Shown: one piece after another, positions 37,677 to 48,700 of the stretch | How positions within the stretch are numbered: position 1 is the first letter of the stretch | How the letters are laid out: every line of letters begins with the position of its first letter | NCBI RefSeq assembly: GCF_000517545.1 | Contig: NZ_BAIV01000001.1 | Span: 62,001-126,000 of the forward strand | DNA length: 64,000 nt | Direction: 5' to 3' | Origin: Bacteroides reticulotermitis JCM 10512 | Lineage (GTDB): Bacteria; Bacteroidota; Bacteroidia; Bacteroidales; Bacteroidaceae | Notes under the pieces: model-generated | The model's database searches: none | Told to the model about the DNA's origin: nothing | Seen by the model: the letters and a program-made list of their open reading frames with translations, nothing else | Translations under genes and position numbers: made by a program

Positions 37677-37963
37677 AATAATAGATTAAGATTTTATGCA
37701 AATAAAGCCTTTTTTCAACTTTTATCCAAGTAATCAAAAGCCTTTTTTGTGGTTTTTGTGTAGAAAGTACACTTATAGCGAAGTTTCGAAAATAAAAGAC
37801 TCGATAATAGCTTTTATACGAAGACTTAATCGAAAAAATGGGTAGAGATGAATCAGAAAAAGCGTTTTAGCGAAATGATTAAGGATGCTGAAAAGATCCT
37901 ATCTCTTTCGCTTCCGCAACGATAAGCCAACTGTTGCAGCATTCGGAGATTGAAATACCCCGC
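37677..37963. other. Leader of the xylan HTCS gene; no gene seen
   Basis: About 290 AT-rich bases upstream (minus strand) of the HTCS start, with A/T runs and the near repeat AAGCCTTTTTT at two places. I find no clear TAnnTTTG box and no credible ORF. Confidence 0.4.
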
Positions 37964-38400
37964 TTATAGCCCCTCAATAGAATGTTTGTTTTTTACCTTC
38001 AGCTTTCAGTTTGCTGCATAACTAGCAGTATTTTAATTAGATAATCCTGAAACTAAGGGCTGAAAGTGAAGGGCGAACCTTTCAGCTTTTCAGTCTTTTA
38101 AGCTCTTTAAATGATCAACCGGATTTCCATAGAAAATTCGTTGAAACGAATTTATAGACAGCGACCTAGGTTGGCTGATTGAGTAATTAAGTCGGCTGAT
38201 CGGACGACAAAGGTCGGCTACTCGGCCAACACGGGTTGGCTGGGTAAATTGCTGCCGTGTCAAATCATAAATGACCGCTTGTATCGGATATGCTGATTTC
38301 AAAGATTTAGATATCTGAATCTATGTAGATGGAGAAAACTTGAAGACAGAAAAGCTGAAGGCTGAAAGGAGAATTTATTAAAGCTTTCAGGGCTAAAGTG
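37964..38400 (+). repeat. Dispersed intergenic repeat, copy B (right of the xylan locus)
   Basis: Second copy of the element at 17796-18158, same orientation. Shared blocks in order include CAATAGAATGTTTGTTTTTT, CTTCAGCTTTCAGTTTG, AGATAATCCTGAAA, CTTTTCAGTCTTTTA, AACCGGATTTCCAT, TAAATTGCTG, GATTTCAAAGATTTAGAT, CTGAAGGCTGAAAGG and AAAGCTTTCAGGGCTAAAGTG. The centre (38155-38250) holds several imperfect GGTTGGCTGA / GTCGGCTGATC / GGTCGGCTACT units instead of the hairpin in copy A. No protein is coded. Confidence 0.75.
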
Positions 38401-38594
38401 TTGTGATGTAGTTGATTATCCCTAAAACTGAAGGCTGAAAGACGAAATGGTTTCTTATTTTGGGGCTCTTTTTTCGGAATTTCGAGCAGTAAATATGCGG
38501 ATGTTTCTATTCGGGCTTGGTGAATTTGAGGTTTCAACCAATTGGATTCTGCGAATTCCGAGATTATAGTTTGGAGAATTGCTCACATAGGGAC

Positions 38595-38621
38595 AAAAAA
38601 AAAGGAGCAACGCTTTGCTCC
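38595..38621 (-). terminator. Terminator of the mannan HTCS gene
   Basis: Read on the minus strand: GGAGCAA, loop AGCG, TTGCTCC, then nine T. It lies 157 bases after the HTCS stop codon at 38778. The 38401-38594 stretch to its left shows nothing else that I can support. Confidence 0.75.
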
Positions 38622-38777
38622 AACCTTTGTTAACCTTAAATCTAATACTATGAAAAACACAGTGCAAAGATACGGACTTCGGTGAAATCTGCAAGTAAAC
38701 GCTCTTTAATAAGTGTTTTTATAACACTTATTAATAAAAGGTCGTGCTATTTATAGCTTTGTTTACGATTAAACGTC

Positions 38778-41700
38778 CTACTGACCGTTTAGCGGGCGTT
38801 GTTCCTTCTTGGCTTTATCGTACTCGGAAGGCAAACAGCCAAACTCTTCCTTGAAGTATTTCGCGAATTGCTTGGGCGATAGTCCGATTTGATAGGCGAC
38901 TTGCGCAATATTAGATTGTCCCTGCTCCAGCAATTGTCTTCCGCGCTTGATGCGTAAGATGCGGATAAACTCAATGGGTGATTTTCCGGTGATCGACATC
39001 AGCTTCTTATATAGATGTCCCCGGCTCATTCCCACATAAGTTCCTAAGTCTTCGACCGAGAACTCCGAATTATCTATATTTTGCTCCACAATGCGGATAG
39101 ATTTCTCTATCAACTGCTCATCGAGTGAACTTACGGTTATTTCGCTTGGAGAGACATCGATGGTCTTGAATTTCTCGTAATTGTTTTCGGTCCACTTCAA
39201 TATTTTCTGGATGCGCAACAGCAGAATTTCCAGATTGAAAGGTTTGGTGATGTAATCATCAGCACCTTCTTTCAATCCGCTGAGTACGTGCTCTTCGGCT
39301 GTACGGGCAGTGAGTAGAATGATCGGAATGTGCGAATAGCGTATATCCGTTTTGATTTCCCGACATAGCTCCATACCGTCCATGACCGGCATCATGACAT
39401 CACTGATCACTATTTGGATGGGTTGAAGAGCCAGCACATCCAATGCTTTTTTGCCATTCGGTGCATCGAACACCTGGTAGTGATCTTTTAGGCAGTCTAT
39501 CAGAAACTTGCGGAAGTCGTCGTTATCTTCCACGATAAGTAGGGTTGCTTTGGAACCTGTCTTTTCCATTTCCGGGAGTTCTTCCGCCTTCTCTTCAGTT
39601 TTAATGGGCGAAGTGCCGAATGTTTCATCCATCGGTACAGCAACTCCCTCGATGGGCAGACTGACGATAAAGACACTTCCCCGCGGCGTGTTGTCTTTTA
39701 CTTCGATTGTTCCTTTATGCAGGGTGACGTACTCTTTGACAATATGCAGTCCGATGCCACTACCCACATACGTGGTGGTTTGATGTTGTTCCTGAAAGAA
39801 ACGGTCGAAGATCTTTTCTTTATTCTCATCTTTGATACCAATTCCGGTGTCAGCTACCCGGATTTGAGCAAATTCACCATCAGGTAGCTGGATTCTATCG
39901 ACTGTAATGGAGACACTGCCATGCTCACAGTTATATTTGATTGCGTTGGAAAGCAGGTTCAGCAAAATGCGCTGAATCTTATTGCGATCGAAGTTCATCT
40001 CTATCTCAGGAGCGTTAACTTGCAGGCTGAGCCGGATACCACTTTTGGACGATAGCGCATTGAACGAAGTATAGGTTTCCCGGATAAATTCACCCAAGTT
40101 GCCATAGGAAAGGGATAGCTGTGTCTTCTGCTGATCCAGTTTTCTAAAATCGAGCAAAAGATTGACTTCGTTGAGTAGGGTAGTAGCATTGCGGTAAATC
40201 AACTCCAGATCCTCTTTTATAGTTTGGGTCACTCTGGAAGCAAGTAACTTTTCAAGCGGAATCATGATTAATGAAAGGGGCGTGCGTAGGTCATGGCTCA
40301 CATTGGTGAAAAAGCGCATTTTGGCTTCATCCATTTCGTGTAGCTGGCTAACTTCCATGTCATGCTTTTGTTGCTGGAGAACTCGTTTGTGCTTGCGCCT
40401 CATCTGGAGGATTAATAGAATCATGCTGAATATCAGGATTGTGAAATAGCTGATATAGGCAGGAACAGAAAGCCAGATCGGAGGGAGTACATGGATGGTT
40501 AGATTCGCCGTATGACTATTCTCTCCCGCTTGATGCTCGTTCACCCGGACTTGTAAATGATGCGTTCCGGGCGAGAGTTTGTTGAAGTAAATACGGTTAC
40601 CTTCGAGCTTGATCCATTCTTCTTTTTCACTCAACCGATACATATATTGCAATTTATGCAGGTTGCCGTAATCCATGGCAGAAACCTCCAATGCAAAGTT
40701 TGTATCGGAATAATTCATGGTAATCTCTTTGATCAGTTGGATATTCTTGGTAAGTAATACCCGACCGTCGGAAGTAGTGGTTCCTACATCCATGCGCTGA
40801 TTGGATAAGAACAACCCGGTGAAAACAATCTGTCGATCGTAGTGATGGCGATTAGACAATCGGGGTTTGGTTTTGATATAGCCTCCCGAACCTCCGATGA
40901 GGATTTCGTTTTGACGGTTTTTGATGATCGAGAAATTATTGAACGTAAAGTCGCCTATACCATCCTCCTCAAAGTAGGGGTAGCATCTGAACTTCATATT
41001 TTTCTCATTCGGGTCGTTCACGACATAGACGTGCGTAATACCATGATCGGTCGTGATCCACATATTCTTATTGGCATCTTCGACAAAGGCACGGATATAG
41101 GGATGGGAAATTCCGTTCTCGGTGGTGAGGTGTACCAATGAATCGTCGTTTTTATTGTAGATATTCACCCCTTTGCGACCGCCGATCCATAGCAAACCAC
41201 GGCTGTCTTGATAGATGCAGTTGGCAAAGTTGTCTTGTATAATAGTCTGTCCCGATTTGTTTTCTGTAAGCTGCTCCATTTTGCGGCTGAAAACGTCCAT
41301 GCAGTACAGGCCCGATCCGGTGGCTATATATAAATTTCGCCCATCGGCACAAGATAAATCAGCGATGTAGTCGGTCAGCAGGATTGAATTTCCCATGGTG
41401 TAGGAAGTCAACTCACCATCGGGTGAGAGGCAGTATAAACCTTGTGTAAATGTGGCGAACCATATATTGTGATTGATATCTTCCGTGATGCGGCGTATAT
41501 ACAGCGGGAAATTCTGTTCTTTCGAACGGATTAGTTTTTTTAAGGAGACAAACCGCCCGTTTTCGTAGAAAAAGGCTCCGTCGCCGAAGCTTCCCCACCA
41601 AATTCGCTTTTGCGAGTCGAGAAAGGAGCAAACAATCAGGTTGGAAGGAATGGTGCTACGGGAAGACTTGAAGTAGCTGTACTTCTTTTGCTTCGGCTCG

Positions 41701-42803
41701 TATTTAGCAATTCCTTCACCATCGAAGCCCAGCCATAAATTACCCTCCGGATCTTCGAGCAAACAACTCACATCCTCCTGTCCGGGGCAGTGGTAGTTTT
41801 CGAAATAGATATCGTCCGGACTGGTATAGGCTACGCCCTGTTTGCTAGTGCCTATCCACATGATACCCTCCGCATCTTTGAAGAAGCAGGTGATATGGTT
41901 GCTCGGTAGTGAGAACAGTTTGTTGCTTTCTTTATGCAATTGAGTAAACTGATTGACGTATTTGCGACTGATGTAGATCCCTTCATTATCTGTACCAATC
42001 CATACGTTTCCTTTGCCGTCGTCGGTCACGGTCGTTATGATGTTATGTCCGTTGCAGAGTTTTTCCTGTCCGGGGAAGTTGACCCATTTCTGTTCTTTGG
42101 TCGAATAGCAGGTTATGCTTGAGCCATGTGTGGCGTACAACCAGAGACATAAAGAGGTATCCATGTAGATATGATGCTTGAATCCGGAGAACCATTCGAT
42201 ATGTGTTTCGTGTTCAATCTGATTGGATTGCCAATTAACGGTTGCGATGCTTCCGTTGGATAGCAAAAAGTAGACTTGCGAATTGCGGCAAGCCAGATCC
42301 ATAATCTGAATTTTGGGTTGAATGGGGAGACGGAAGAGTTTCTTTTGGTCAAATTTATAGTAAAGAATCGAGTCGGCTGTGACGCACCACAGGTTCTTAT
42401 CTTCATCCACGAAAAGTTGTTTCACATCACTTGATATGTTTAGTTTCGCCAGCGGGATCTGTATTTTATTATCCATCTGATCCTTCTCCCGGTTATAGTA
42501 GCAATAGTTGACCGGAGTCTTTAGCCAGATGATACCTTGGGCATCCTCGGCAATCCATTCTACATTATTGTCATAAGCTCCCAATTGTACGGTCGTATAT
42601 TGCTTGAAATGATAGCCGTCATAACGGTTTAATCCATTTCGGGTGGCGAACCACATGAAGCCGTATTTATCATGCAAAAGGCTTTGGGTATAGTTGTCGG
42701 AGATTCCCGATCTAACATCTAAAACATGAAAATTAATCCCCTCATAAGCTTGAAGGGTTAACGAGAAAAAGAGGAGCAGAAATATAGATAAGTGTTTCTT
42801 CAT
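38778..42803 (-). CDS. Hybrid two-component system regulator of the mannan locus
   Basis: Intact HTCS of 1341 residues. It has a signal peptide (MKKHLSIFLLLFFSLTLQAY), Reg_prop propeller repeats throughout the first 650 residues (KYGFMWFATRNGLNRYDGYH; KGNVWIGTDNEGIYIS; RGLLWIGGRKGVNIYN), a Y_Y_Y domain (FNKLSPGTHHLQVRVNEHQA), a membrane helix (AYISYFTILIFSMILLIL), a kinase domain with FFTNVSHDLRTPLSLIM and LLNLLSNAIKYNCEHG, a receiver with VISDVMMPVMDGMEL, and an AraC-type HTH (SRGHLYKKLMSITGKSP; IAQVAYQIGLSPKQFAKYF). It is divergent from the GH5 gene, 224 bp away, so it most likely controls the mannan operons. The inducer (a manno-oligosaccharide) is inferred from the neighbours. Confidence 0.9.
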   Translation of the reverse strand: MKKHLSIFLLLFFSLTLQAYEGINFHVLDVRSGISDNYTQSLLHDKYGFMWFATRNGLNRYDGYHFKQYTTVQLGAYDNNVEWIAEDAQGIIWLKTPVNYCYYNREKDQMDNKIQIPLAKLNISSDVKQLFVDEDKNLWCVTADSILYYKFDQKKLFRLPIQPKIQIMDLACRNSQVYFLLSNGSIATVNWQSNQIEHETHIEWFSGFKHHIYMDTSLCLWLYATHGSSITCYSTKEQKWVNFPGQEKLCNGHNIITTVTDDGKGNVWIGTDNEGIYISRKYVNQFTQLHKESNKLFSLPSNHITCFFKDAEGIMWIGTSKQGVAYTSPDDIYFENYHCPGQEDVSCLLEDPEGNLWLGFDGEGIAKYEPKQKKYSYFKSSRSTIPSNLIVCSFLDSQKRIWWGSFGDGAFFYENGRFVSLKKLIRSKEQNFPLYIRRITEDINHNIWFATFTQGLYCLSPDGELTSYTMGNSILLTDYIADLSCADGRNLYIATGSGLYCMDVFSRKMEQLTENKSGQTIIQDNFANCIYQDSRGLLWIGGRKGVNIYNKNDDSLVHLTTENGISHPYIRAFVEDANKNMWITTDHGITHVYVVNDPNEKNMKFRCYPYFEEDGIGDFTFNNFSIIKNRQNEILIGGSGGYIKTKPRLSNRHHYDRQIVFTGLFLSNQRMDVGTTTSDGRVLLTKNIQLIKEITMNYSDTNFALEVSAMDYGNLHKLQYMYRLSEKEEWIKLEGNRIYFNKLSPGTHHLQVRVNEHQAGENSHTANLTIHVLPPIWLSVPAYISYFTILIFSMILLILQMRRKHKRVLQQQKHDMEVSQLHEMDEAKMRFFTNVSHDLRTPLSLIMIPLEKLLASRVTQTIKEDLELIYRNATTLLNEVNLLLDFRKLDQQKTQLSLSYGNLGEFIRETYTSFNALSSKSGIRLSLQVNAPEIEMNFDRNKIQRILLNLLSNAIKYNCEHGSVSITVDRIQLPDGEFAQIRVADTGIGIKDENKEKIFDRFFQEQHQTTTYVGSGIGLHIVKEYVTLHKGTIEVKDNTPRGSVFIVSLPIEGVAVPMDETFGTSPIKTEEKAEELPEMEKTGSKATLLIVEDNDDFRKFLIDCLKDHYQVFDAPNGKKALDVLALQPIQIVISDVMMPVMDGMELCREIKTDIRYSHIPIILLTARTAEEHVLSGLKEGADDYITKPFNLEILLLRIQKILKWTENNYEKFKTIDVSPSEITVSSLDEQLIEKSIRIVEQNIDNSEFSVEDLGTYVGMSRGHLYKKLMSITGKSPIEFIRILRIKRGRQLLEQGQSNIAQVAYQIGLSPKQFAKYFKEEFGCLPSEYDKAKKEQRPLNGQ

Positions 42804-42952
42804 ATTGCATTCCGGTTTAACACCTCAAAGATATGATTTTTTGTTTATCAAAACCCCATCCGGCAGAATTCATTTATGTCCGTTTTGTATCTGAATACCT
42901 ACTCAAATGTATTATGCAACAAATGGGATAGTGCATAATTCATTCGGCCCCC

Positions 42953-42980
42953 TTTGTCATAAACTATCTTTCTACTTTTG
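42953..42980 (+). promoter_or_regulatory. Promoter of the mannan operon (GH5 gene)
   Basis: TTTG at 42953-42956 and TACTTTTG at 42973-42980, a full TAnnTTTG match, stand 16 bp apart. The start codon of the GH5 gene follows 47 bases later. The HTCS binding site should lie just upstream, between 42804 and 42950; I cannot point to it. Confidence 0.6.
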
Positions 42981-43027
42981 TTTCAAACAATAGTAAAACT
43001 TTAGAGACCGATAAATTTAAGACAATC

Positions 43028-44338
43028 ATGAAAAACAGAGCATTTATCTTGTGCGTTAGTTTACTCCTTATTATAATGTATACTGCGTGTACATCCAAAG
43101 CTTTGAAAAGAGCCTCTTCCTTTGTGCGCATTGAAAATGGACAGTTTGTTCGCAATCAGCAATCTTATCAATATATAGGTGCTAACTTTTGGTACGGAGC
43201 TATTCTGGCATCCGAAGGAGAAGGGGGCAACCGTCAACGTCTGCTTCAGGAACTGGATTCCATGAAAGCGATCGGAATTGATAATTTGAGAATCTTGGTA
43301 GGTAGTGACGGGCAGCGCGGCGTCTCTTCAAAAGTAGAACCGACGCTTCAGATAAAACCGGGAGTATATAACGATACCATTCTGGATGGATTGGATTATC
43401 TGCTAACCGAAATGCAGAAGCGTGAGATGTTGGCTGTGCTTTATCTGAATAACTCCTGGGAGTGGAGTGGAGGATACGGACAATACCTGGAATGGGCAGG
43501 TAAGGGGAAAGCACCGATACCGAATGTAGACGGATGGCCGGCGTTCATGGATTATGTACGTCAGTTTGCCCAATGCAAACCGGCGCAGGAGTTGTTTGCT
43601 CAATATGTGAAAGATATTGTAACACGAATCAATAGGTACACAAATATAAAATACGTGGATGATCCCACTATCATGTCGTGGCAAATCGGTAACGAACCTC
43701 GTGCTTTTTCGGACGAGAATAAGGAACCGTTTGCCCGATGGATAGCGGAAGTGGCCGCTCAGCTCAGAGCATTGGATAAGAATCATTTAATTTCTTCCGG
43801 TAGTGAAGGACGATGGGGCTGTGAAGGAGATATGGAACTTTACGAGAAGATGCATGCCGATCCTAACATCAATTATCTGACCATTCATATCTGGCCGTAC
43901 AATTGGAGTTGGGTAAAAGCTGATAGCCTGGCCGAATGTCTGCCGATAGCTAAAGAGAATACGCGTCAATACATCGAGGAACATCTGGTTGTTGCACGGA
44001 AATACAACAAACCTGTTGTGCTGGAGGAATTTGGTTTTCCTCGCGACGGCTTCCAGTTCCGTAAAGATAGCCCGACGCATACGCGTGATGCTTATTATAA
44101 ATATGTGTTCGACCTGATTAAAGAAAACAGCAAGAGTAAAGGGCTTTTTGTCGGATGCAATCTTTGGGGATGGGGAGGCTTGGCTACTCTGAATGAAGAA
44201 AGTGTCTTTTGGAAAAGAGGGGATGACTATACCGGAGATCCGGCGCAAGAGGAGCAGGGACTGAATTCGGTGTTTATGTCTGATACGACGACCATTCAGT
44301 TGATTAAGGCGAGCATTCAGGAATTAAATCGGAAATAA
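43028..44338 (+). CDS. GH5 (GH5_7-like) endo-beta-1,4-mannanase lipoprotein
   Basis: Family 5 hydrolase of 436 residues that cuts the beta-mannan backbone. The lipoprotein signal is MKNRAFILCVSLLLIIMYTA followed by Cys21. The mannanase style shows in the start of the barrel (QYIGANFWYGAILAS), LYLNNSWEWSGGYGQYLEW, the acid/base Glu223 in WQIGNEPR, and the nucleophile Glu334 in VVLEEFGFPRDG, with IHIWPYNWSW and LWGWGG around the active site. It is the first gene of the operon opposite the HTCS; the CE7 esterase follows directly. Subfamily 7 is inferred from these motifs and context. Confidence 0.88.
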   Translation: MKNRAFILCVSLLLIIMYTACTSKALKRASSFVRIENGQFVRNQQSYQYIGANFWYGAILASEGEGGNRQRLLQELDSMKAIGIDNLRILVGSDGQRGVSSKVEPTLQIKPGVYNDTILDGLDYLLTEMQKREMLAVLYLNNSWEWSGGYGQYLEWAGKGKAPIPNVDGWPAFMDYVRQFAQCKPAQELFAQYVKDIVTRINRYTNIKYVDDPTIMSWQIGNEPRAFSDENKEPFARWIAEVAAQLRALDKNHLISSGSEGRWGCEGDMELYEKMHADPNINYLTIHIWPYNWSWVKADSLAECLPIAKENTRQYIEEHLVVARKYNKPVVLEEFGFPRDGFQFRKDSPTHTRDAYYKYVFDLIKENSKSKGLFVGCNLWGWGGLATLNEESVFWKRGDDYTGDPAQEEQGLNSVFMSDTTTIQLIKASIQELNRK

Positions 44339-44363
44339 TACGTTGACAAATAAATCTTTGATT

Positions 44364-45626
44364 ATGAAAAAACATGTAACCTTATTGAGTCTTTTCGTGT
44401 TCTCTTGGGTCCTTTCGGCACAGGAGAACCCTGCGAAGCCTGATTTAAAGTATCGGGTGGAGCAAGTAGCCGGTTGGGTGTTCTATTCACCTGCCCGTCC
44501 GGTAGTTCAGGTGGTGGTTGCCAATCAGAAGGAGGCGATGTCGGCTGTGTTGCAGTTGGATGTTGCGACAGACACCTATTGTCCGATAGCTACTTTCTCG
44601 CAGAAGATCGCACTACAGAAGGGTGATTCGACTGTAGTTGACTTCTCTTTTACCCTTCCGAACCCCGGATTTTATCGCTGTACGCTCTCAGAAGGAGATA
44701 AGTTGGTTCGGAAATTTAATATCGGGTACGAACCGGAAGCCATTGTTTCTTTGCCGGATAACCAACCGGACTTGAAACCGTTTTGGGAAAAGGCCAAAGC
44801 GGAACTGGCTTCGGTAGCACCCGAATATCATCTGACTCAGATTCCTGACTCTTCAAACAAGACACGTCGCCTATATCAAGTGACGATGAAATCTTTGGGT
44901 GGGGTCGAAATCTCCGGCTACTATTCAGTTCCGGTCCGCAAAGGATCTTATCCGGCTGTCATCTCCTATATGGGATATGGATCTAAACCGTGGATTCCCG
45001 GGGGAACACCCGGTTTTGTGGAATTTGTGCTTTCTACTCGCGGACAAGGGTTGCAGGAAAGTTCGAATAGTTATGGCGATTGGATCGCCTACCGATTGGA
45101 TGATAAGGATAATTATTACTACCGGGGTGCTTTTATGGATGTGATTCGTGCCATCGACTTCGTCTCTTCTCGTCCGGAGGTGAATCCTGCTTATATATTT
45201 GCTGAAGGAGGAAGTCAGGGTGGTGCCTTTTCACTGTCTGCTGCTGCACTCGACCAACGTTTATGTGCCATTGCTCCCGCCATTCCTTTCCTCTCGGACT
45301 ATCCCGATTTTTTCAAGATCGTGCATTGGCCTGCCGATCCTGTTCTGATGAAACAAAAGGAATTGGGGATGAGCGATGCTGACTTGTATAAAGTCTTGTC
45401 CTATTTTGACATAAAGAATCTAGCCGGCTGGATAAAGTGTCCGGTTATAATGGCGGTAGGCTTGCAGGATGAGGTCTGCCCACCGCACACAAACTTCTCC
45501 GGATACAACCGAATCTCAGCAAATAAAGAATATTATATCTATCCGCTGAATGGCCACAATACCCCCGATAATTGGTGGAAAACTCGCATGGAGTTTTTTG
45601 AAAAACAAATGAAAAGGAAAGAATGA
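44364..45626 (+). CDS. CE7-family acetyl esterase (acetyl-mannan / acetyl-xylan esterase)
   Basis: Carbohydrate esterase of 420 residues that removes acetyl groups from the glycan. The start at 44364 gives a signal peptide (MKKHVTLLSLFVFSWVLSAQ). An N-terminal sandwich (about residues 20-125) precedes the alpha/beta-hydrolase domain, which has the CE7 marks RGQG, Ser284 in EGGSQGG, Asp369 in LQDEVCPP and His398 in LNGHNTP. It follows the GH5 gene by a few bases and precedes a 149-bp gap before the SusC gene. Acetylated glucomannan is the likely substrate from context. Confidence 0.88.
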   Translation: MKKHVTLLSLFVFSWVLSAQENPAKPDLKYRVEQVAGWVFYSPARPVVQVVVANQKEAMSAVLQLDVATDTYCPIATFSQKIALQKGDSTVVDFSFTLPNPGFYRCTLSEGDKLVRKFNIGYEPEAIVSLPDNQPDLKPFWEKAKAELASVAPEYHLTQIPDSSNKTRRLYQVTMKSLGGVEISGYYSVPVRKGSYPAVISYMGYGSKPWIPGGTPGFVEFVLSTRGQGLQESSNSYGDWIAYRLDDKDNYYYRGAFMDVIRAIDFVSSRPEVNPAYIFAEGGSQGGAFSLSAAALDQRLCAIAPAIPFLSDYPDFFKIVHWPADPVLMKQKELGMSDADLYKVLSYFDIKNLAGWIKCPVIMAVGLQDEVCPPHTNFSGYNRISANKEYYIYPLNGHNTPDNWWKTRMEFFEKQMKRKE

Positions 45627-45697
45627 ATACTGTGTTTTTATGAGTAATAACGGAAGAAAAGTTATAAACGATAGAACGGTATTGTTGTAGATTACAC

Positions 45698-45705
45698 TAT
45701 ATTTG
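45698..45705 (+). promoter_or_regulatory. Possible -7 box before the mannan SusC gene
   Basis: TATATTTG fits TAnnTTTG and lies 70 bases before the SusC start. A -33 TTG is not at the ideal distance. It may be an internal promoter for the transport genes. Confidence 0.4.
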
Positions 45706-45775
45706 TCTACCTGTTTCGTTTCTATGGTTGCTTAGACTTCCATAAAAAATCATTTATTAAAATCTATGTGTTAAT

Positions 45776-48700
45776 ATGAAGAACATTATGTTGTTTCTAA
45801 TGGCCCTTTTGATGAGTAGCCATGTTTTAGCTCAACAAACAGCCGTCACAGGTGTGATAACCGACTCCAACGACGGATCTCCTTTGATTGGAGCTAGTGT
45901 GTTAGTGAAAGGAACGAAAACAGGTACTATTACTGACTTTAATGGAAGGTTTACGTTGAATATGCCTTCTGAAAAGAGAGTCTTGATTGTTTCAAGTGTT
46001 GGTTACAAGGCACAAGAGATAACCTTACAGGCTGGTCAGCGAACACTTCAAGTCGTCATGAAAGAGGATACCGAAGTGTTGGATGAAGTAGTGGTGGTTG
46101 GTTATGGTACTATGAAGAAGAGTGACCTGACCGGTTCGGTTGCCAACCTGTCGGGTGATAAATTGAGAGAATCGATTGTTACCAATGTAGACCAGATGTT
46201 GCAAGGACGTGTGGCCGGGGTACAAGTTGCTGCCAATTCCGGTGCTCCGGGAGCAGCTAACTCGATACGTATTCGCGGAGCAAGCTCTATCAATAATACG
46301 AATGAACCTCTTTACATTATTGACGGAATCCCAATGAGTGGTGAAGGAACAACAGCTTCCGGTTTTGACTGGTCGGGTGGTTCTAACGGCCAGAAACTTG
46401 TGAATCCGCTAGCTTCCATCGCACCAAGTGATATCGTTTCTATGGACGTATTGAAAGATGCTTCCGCCACAGCTATCTATGGTGCTGCCGGTGCTAATGG
46501 GGTTGTAATTATCACAACGAAGCGCGGCACGAAAGGCCGTACTAATATCTCGTATGATGGATATGCGGCTTTGCAACAACGTACCGGGAAGTTGGATATG
46601 ATGAATCTCCGTGAGTTCGGTACGTATCAGAAACAATTGAACGAAGAGGGTTCGCTTTATAATGTGGATGTTGCTTATCTGGACCCTTCTTTATTGGGTA
46701 AAGGTACCGATTGGCAAGATGCTGTTACGGGAGATGCCTGGATGCACAGCCACAATCTATCGGTAACCGGTGGAACGGATAAAACACAGTATGCTTTTTC
46801 CATGGGCTATATGGGGCAAGACGGTATATTACTGGCTTCCGATTTTGGACGCTATACGGGACGTATGAATATTGATTCTGAGTTTAATAAATATGTCAAG
46901 GTCGGCGCTTCTCTTTCTTACTCGCGTACGAATGAATCGATTATTAATAATGACGGTATCAATGGTGTGGTTATGCAAGCCGCATTGATGTCTCCTTCGG
47001 TTCCTGTGTATGATTTCGATGGGAATTATGCCGGACCGGAAACAGTAAACGGATCATCGATCTACAATCCGGTTGCTTTGACCAAGGATCAGGAAAACAA
47101 ATTGCTGCGCGAACGTATTATGGGAAATATTTATGGGCAGATCACCTTCAATAAATATGTAAACTTCCGTACGGAGTTCGGTATAGATGGTTCCAACAAC
47201 GTAAACAAGGGCTTTAAACCCAGCTATGAATATGGTAAGCTACAAAATACGGATATCATGATTATGCAACGTGAAGAGCATAGCCTTTATTGGATCTGGA
47301 AAAACTTTGCAACTTACAATCAGAGTTTTGGAAAACATACAGTCAACTTTATGGCCGGTACTGAGACTTCGAAATCGTCTTGGGAAGGAACAACTTTGCA
47401 GAAGAATCAGTTGTCCTCCAATGATATTCATGTGATTGGCCCGGATGGTGTGTTTACCTCAAACACCGGTTGGAAGGATGGTGCTACGATGGTTTCCGTT
47501 TTCGGACGTGCCAATTATAATTATGGAGATCGCTACCTGCTGACTGCCACGCTTCGTGCGGACGGTTCTTCTAAATTCGGAGCGAATAAACGTTGGGGAT
47601 ATTTTCCTTCATTTGCGGCAGCTTGGCGTGTGACTGGTGAGCAGTTTATGGAAAACACCAAAGAATGGTTGTCTAACCTGAAGCTTCGTCTTGGTTACGG
47701 ACAAGTGGGTAATGCCAATATCGGCACCTATCGTTTCGGATCGACCATGATGGCGTTTCCGTCCTCATTTGGTACAGCCTACCGTATGGCAAGCAATGCG
47801 AATCCTGATTTGAAGTGGGAAGCTTCTGAGCAGTATAACCTAGGTATTGATCTGGGGCTGTTCGATGGCCGGGTGGACTTGACTGTAGATGCTTACTATA
47901 AAACGACCAAAGACTTATTGTTGCAACCTTCCGTATCTCCGGTACTGGGTGGATCGGAATATAAAGACATTCAAACTCCTTATATGAATATTGGTAAGGT
48001 AGAAAATAAGGGGATCGATATCGCTTTGAATACCCGCAATATTGTAACCAAAAACTTTGCTTGGAACTCCAACCTTACCTTTTCTCTCAACCGTAACAAA
48101 GTAAAAGCATTGGATGATCTGGGTACTACCATTTACGGTAAACTAGACTGGTATGCCGGTTTCCAAACGGTTTCGATGATTACTGTCGGACAGCCGATTG
48201 GTGTATTCTACGGATATATGACCGAAGGCTTGTTTGAAAATGCGGAAGATTTGCGTACACATGCTTTGCCTAAGGGAGTAGGAGTTCACCGCACAACCGG
48301 TGCATGGGTTGGTGATATCAAATTCAAGGATATCAGTGGTCCGAATGGCGTGCCCGATGGAATCATTAGTGAATATGATCAAACAATTATCGGTGACCCG
48401 AATCCGGACTTTACTTTCGGATTTACAAATACGTTTACGTATAAGGACTGGGAACTAGGCATTGGATTGACGGGATCGGTTGGTGGAGATATTCTTAATT
48501 ATGTTCGGGTAAAAACCGAAGGTTTAATGTCTCAATGGGATAATCAGGCAGTGACTGTACTTAACCGTGCACGTTTGGGATACCATAACGGAGTCAATAC
48601 CGATGTGACAAATTCCGATAACGCGTACATCCTGAATCCGGGAGCATCTATTCCACGTTGGAGTGGAAATGATATCAATGGTAACAACCGAATGAGCGAT

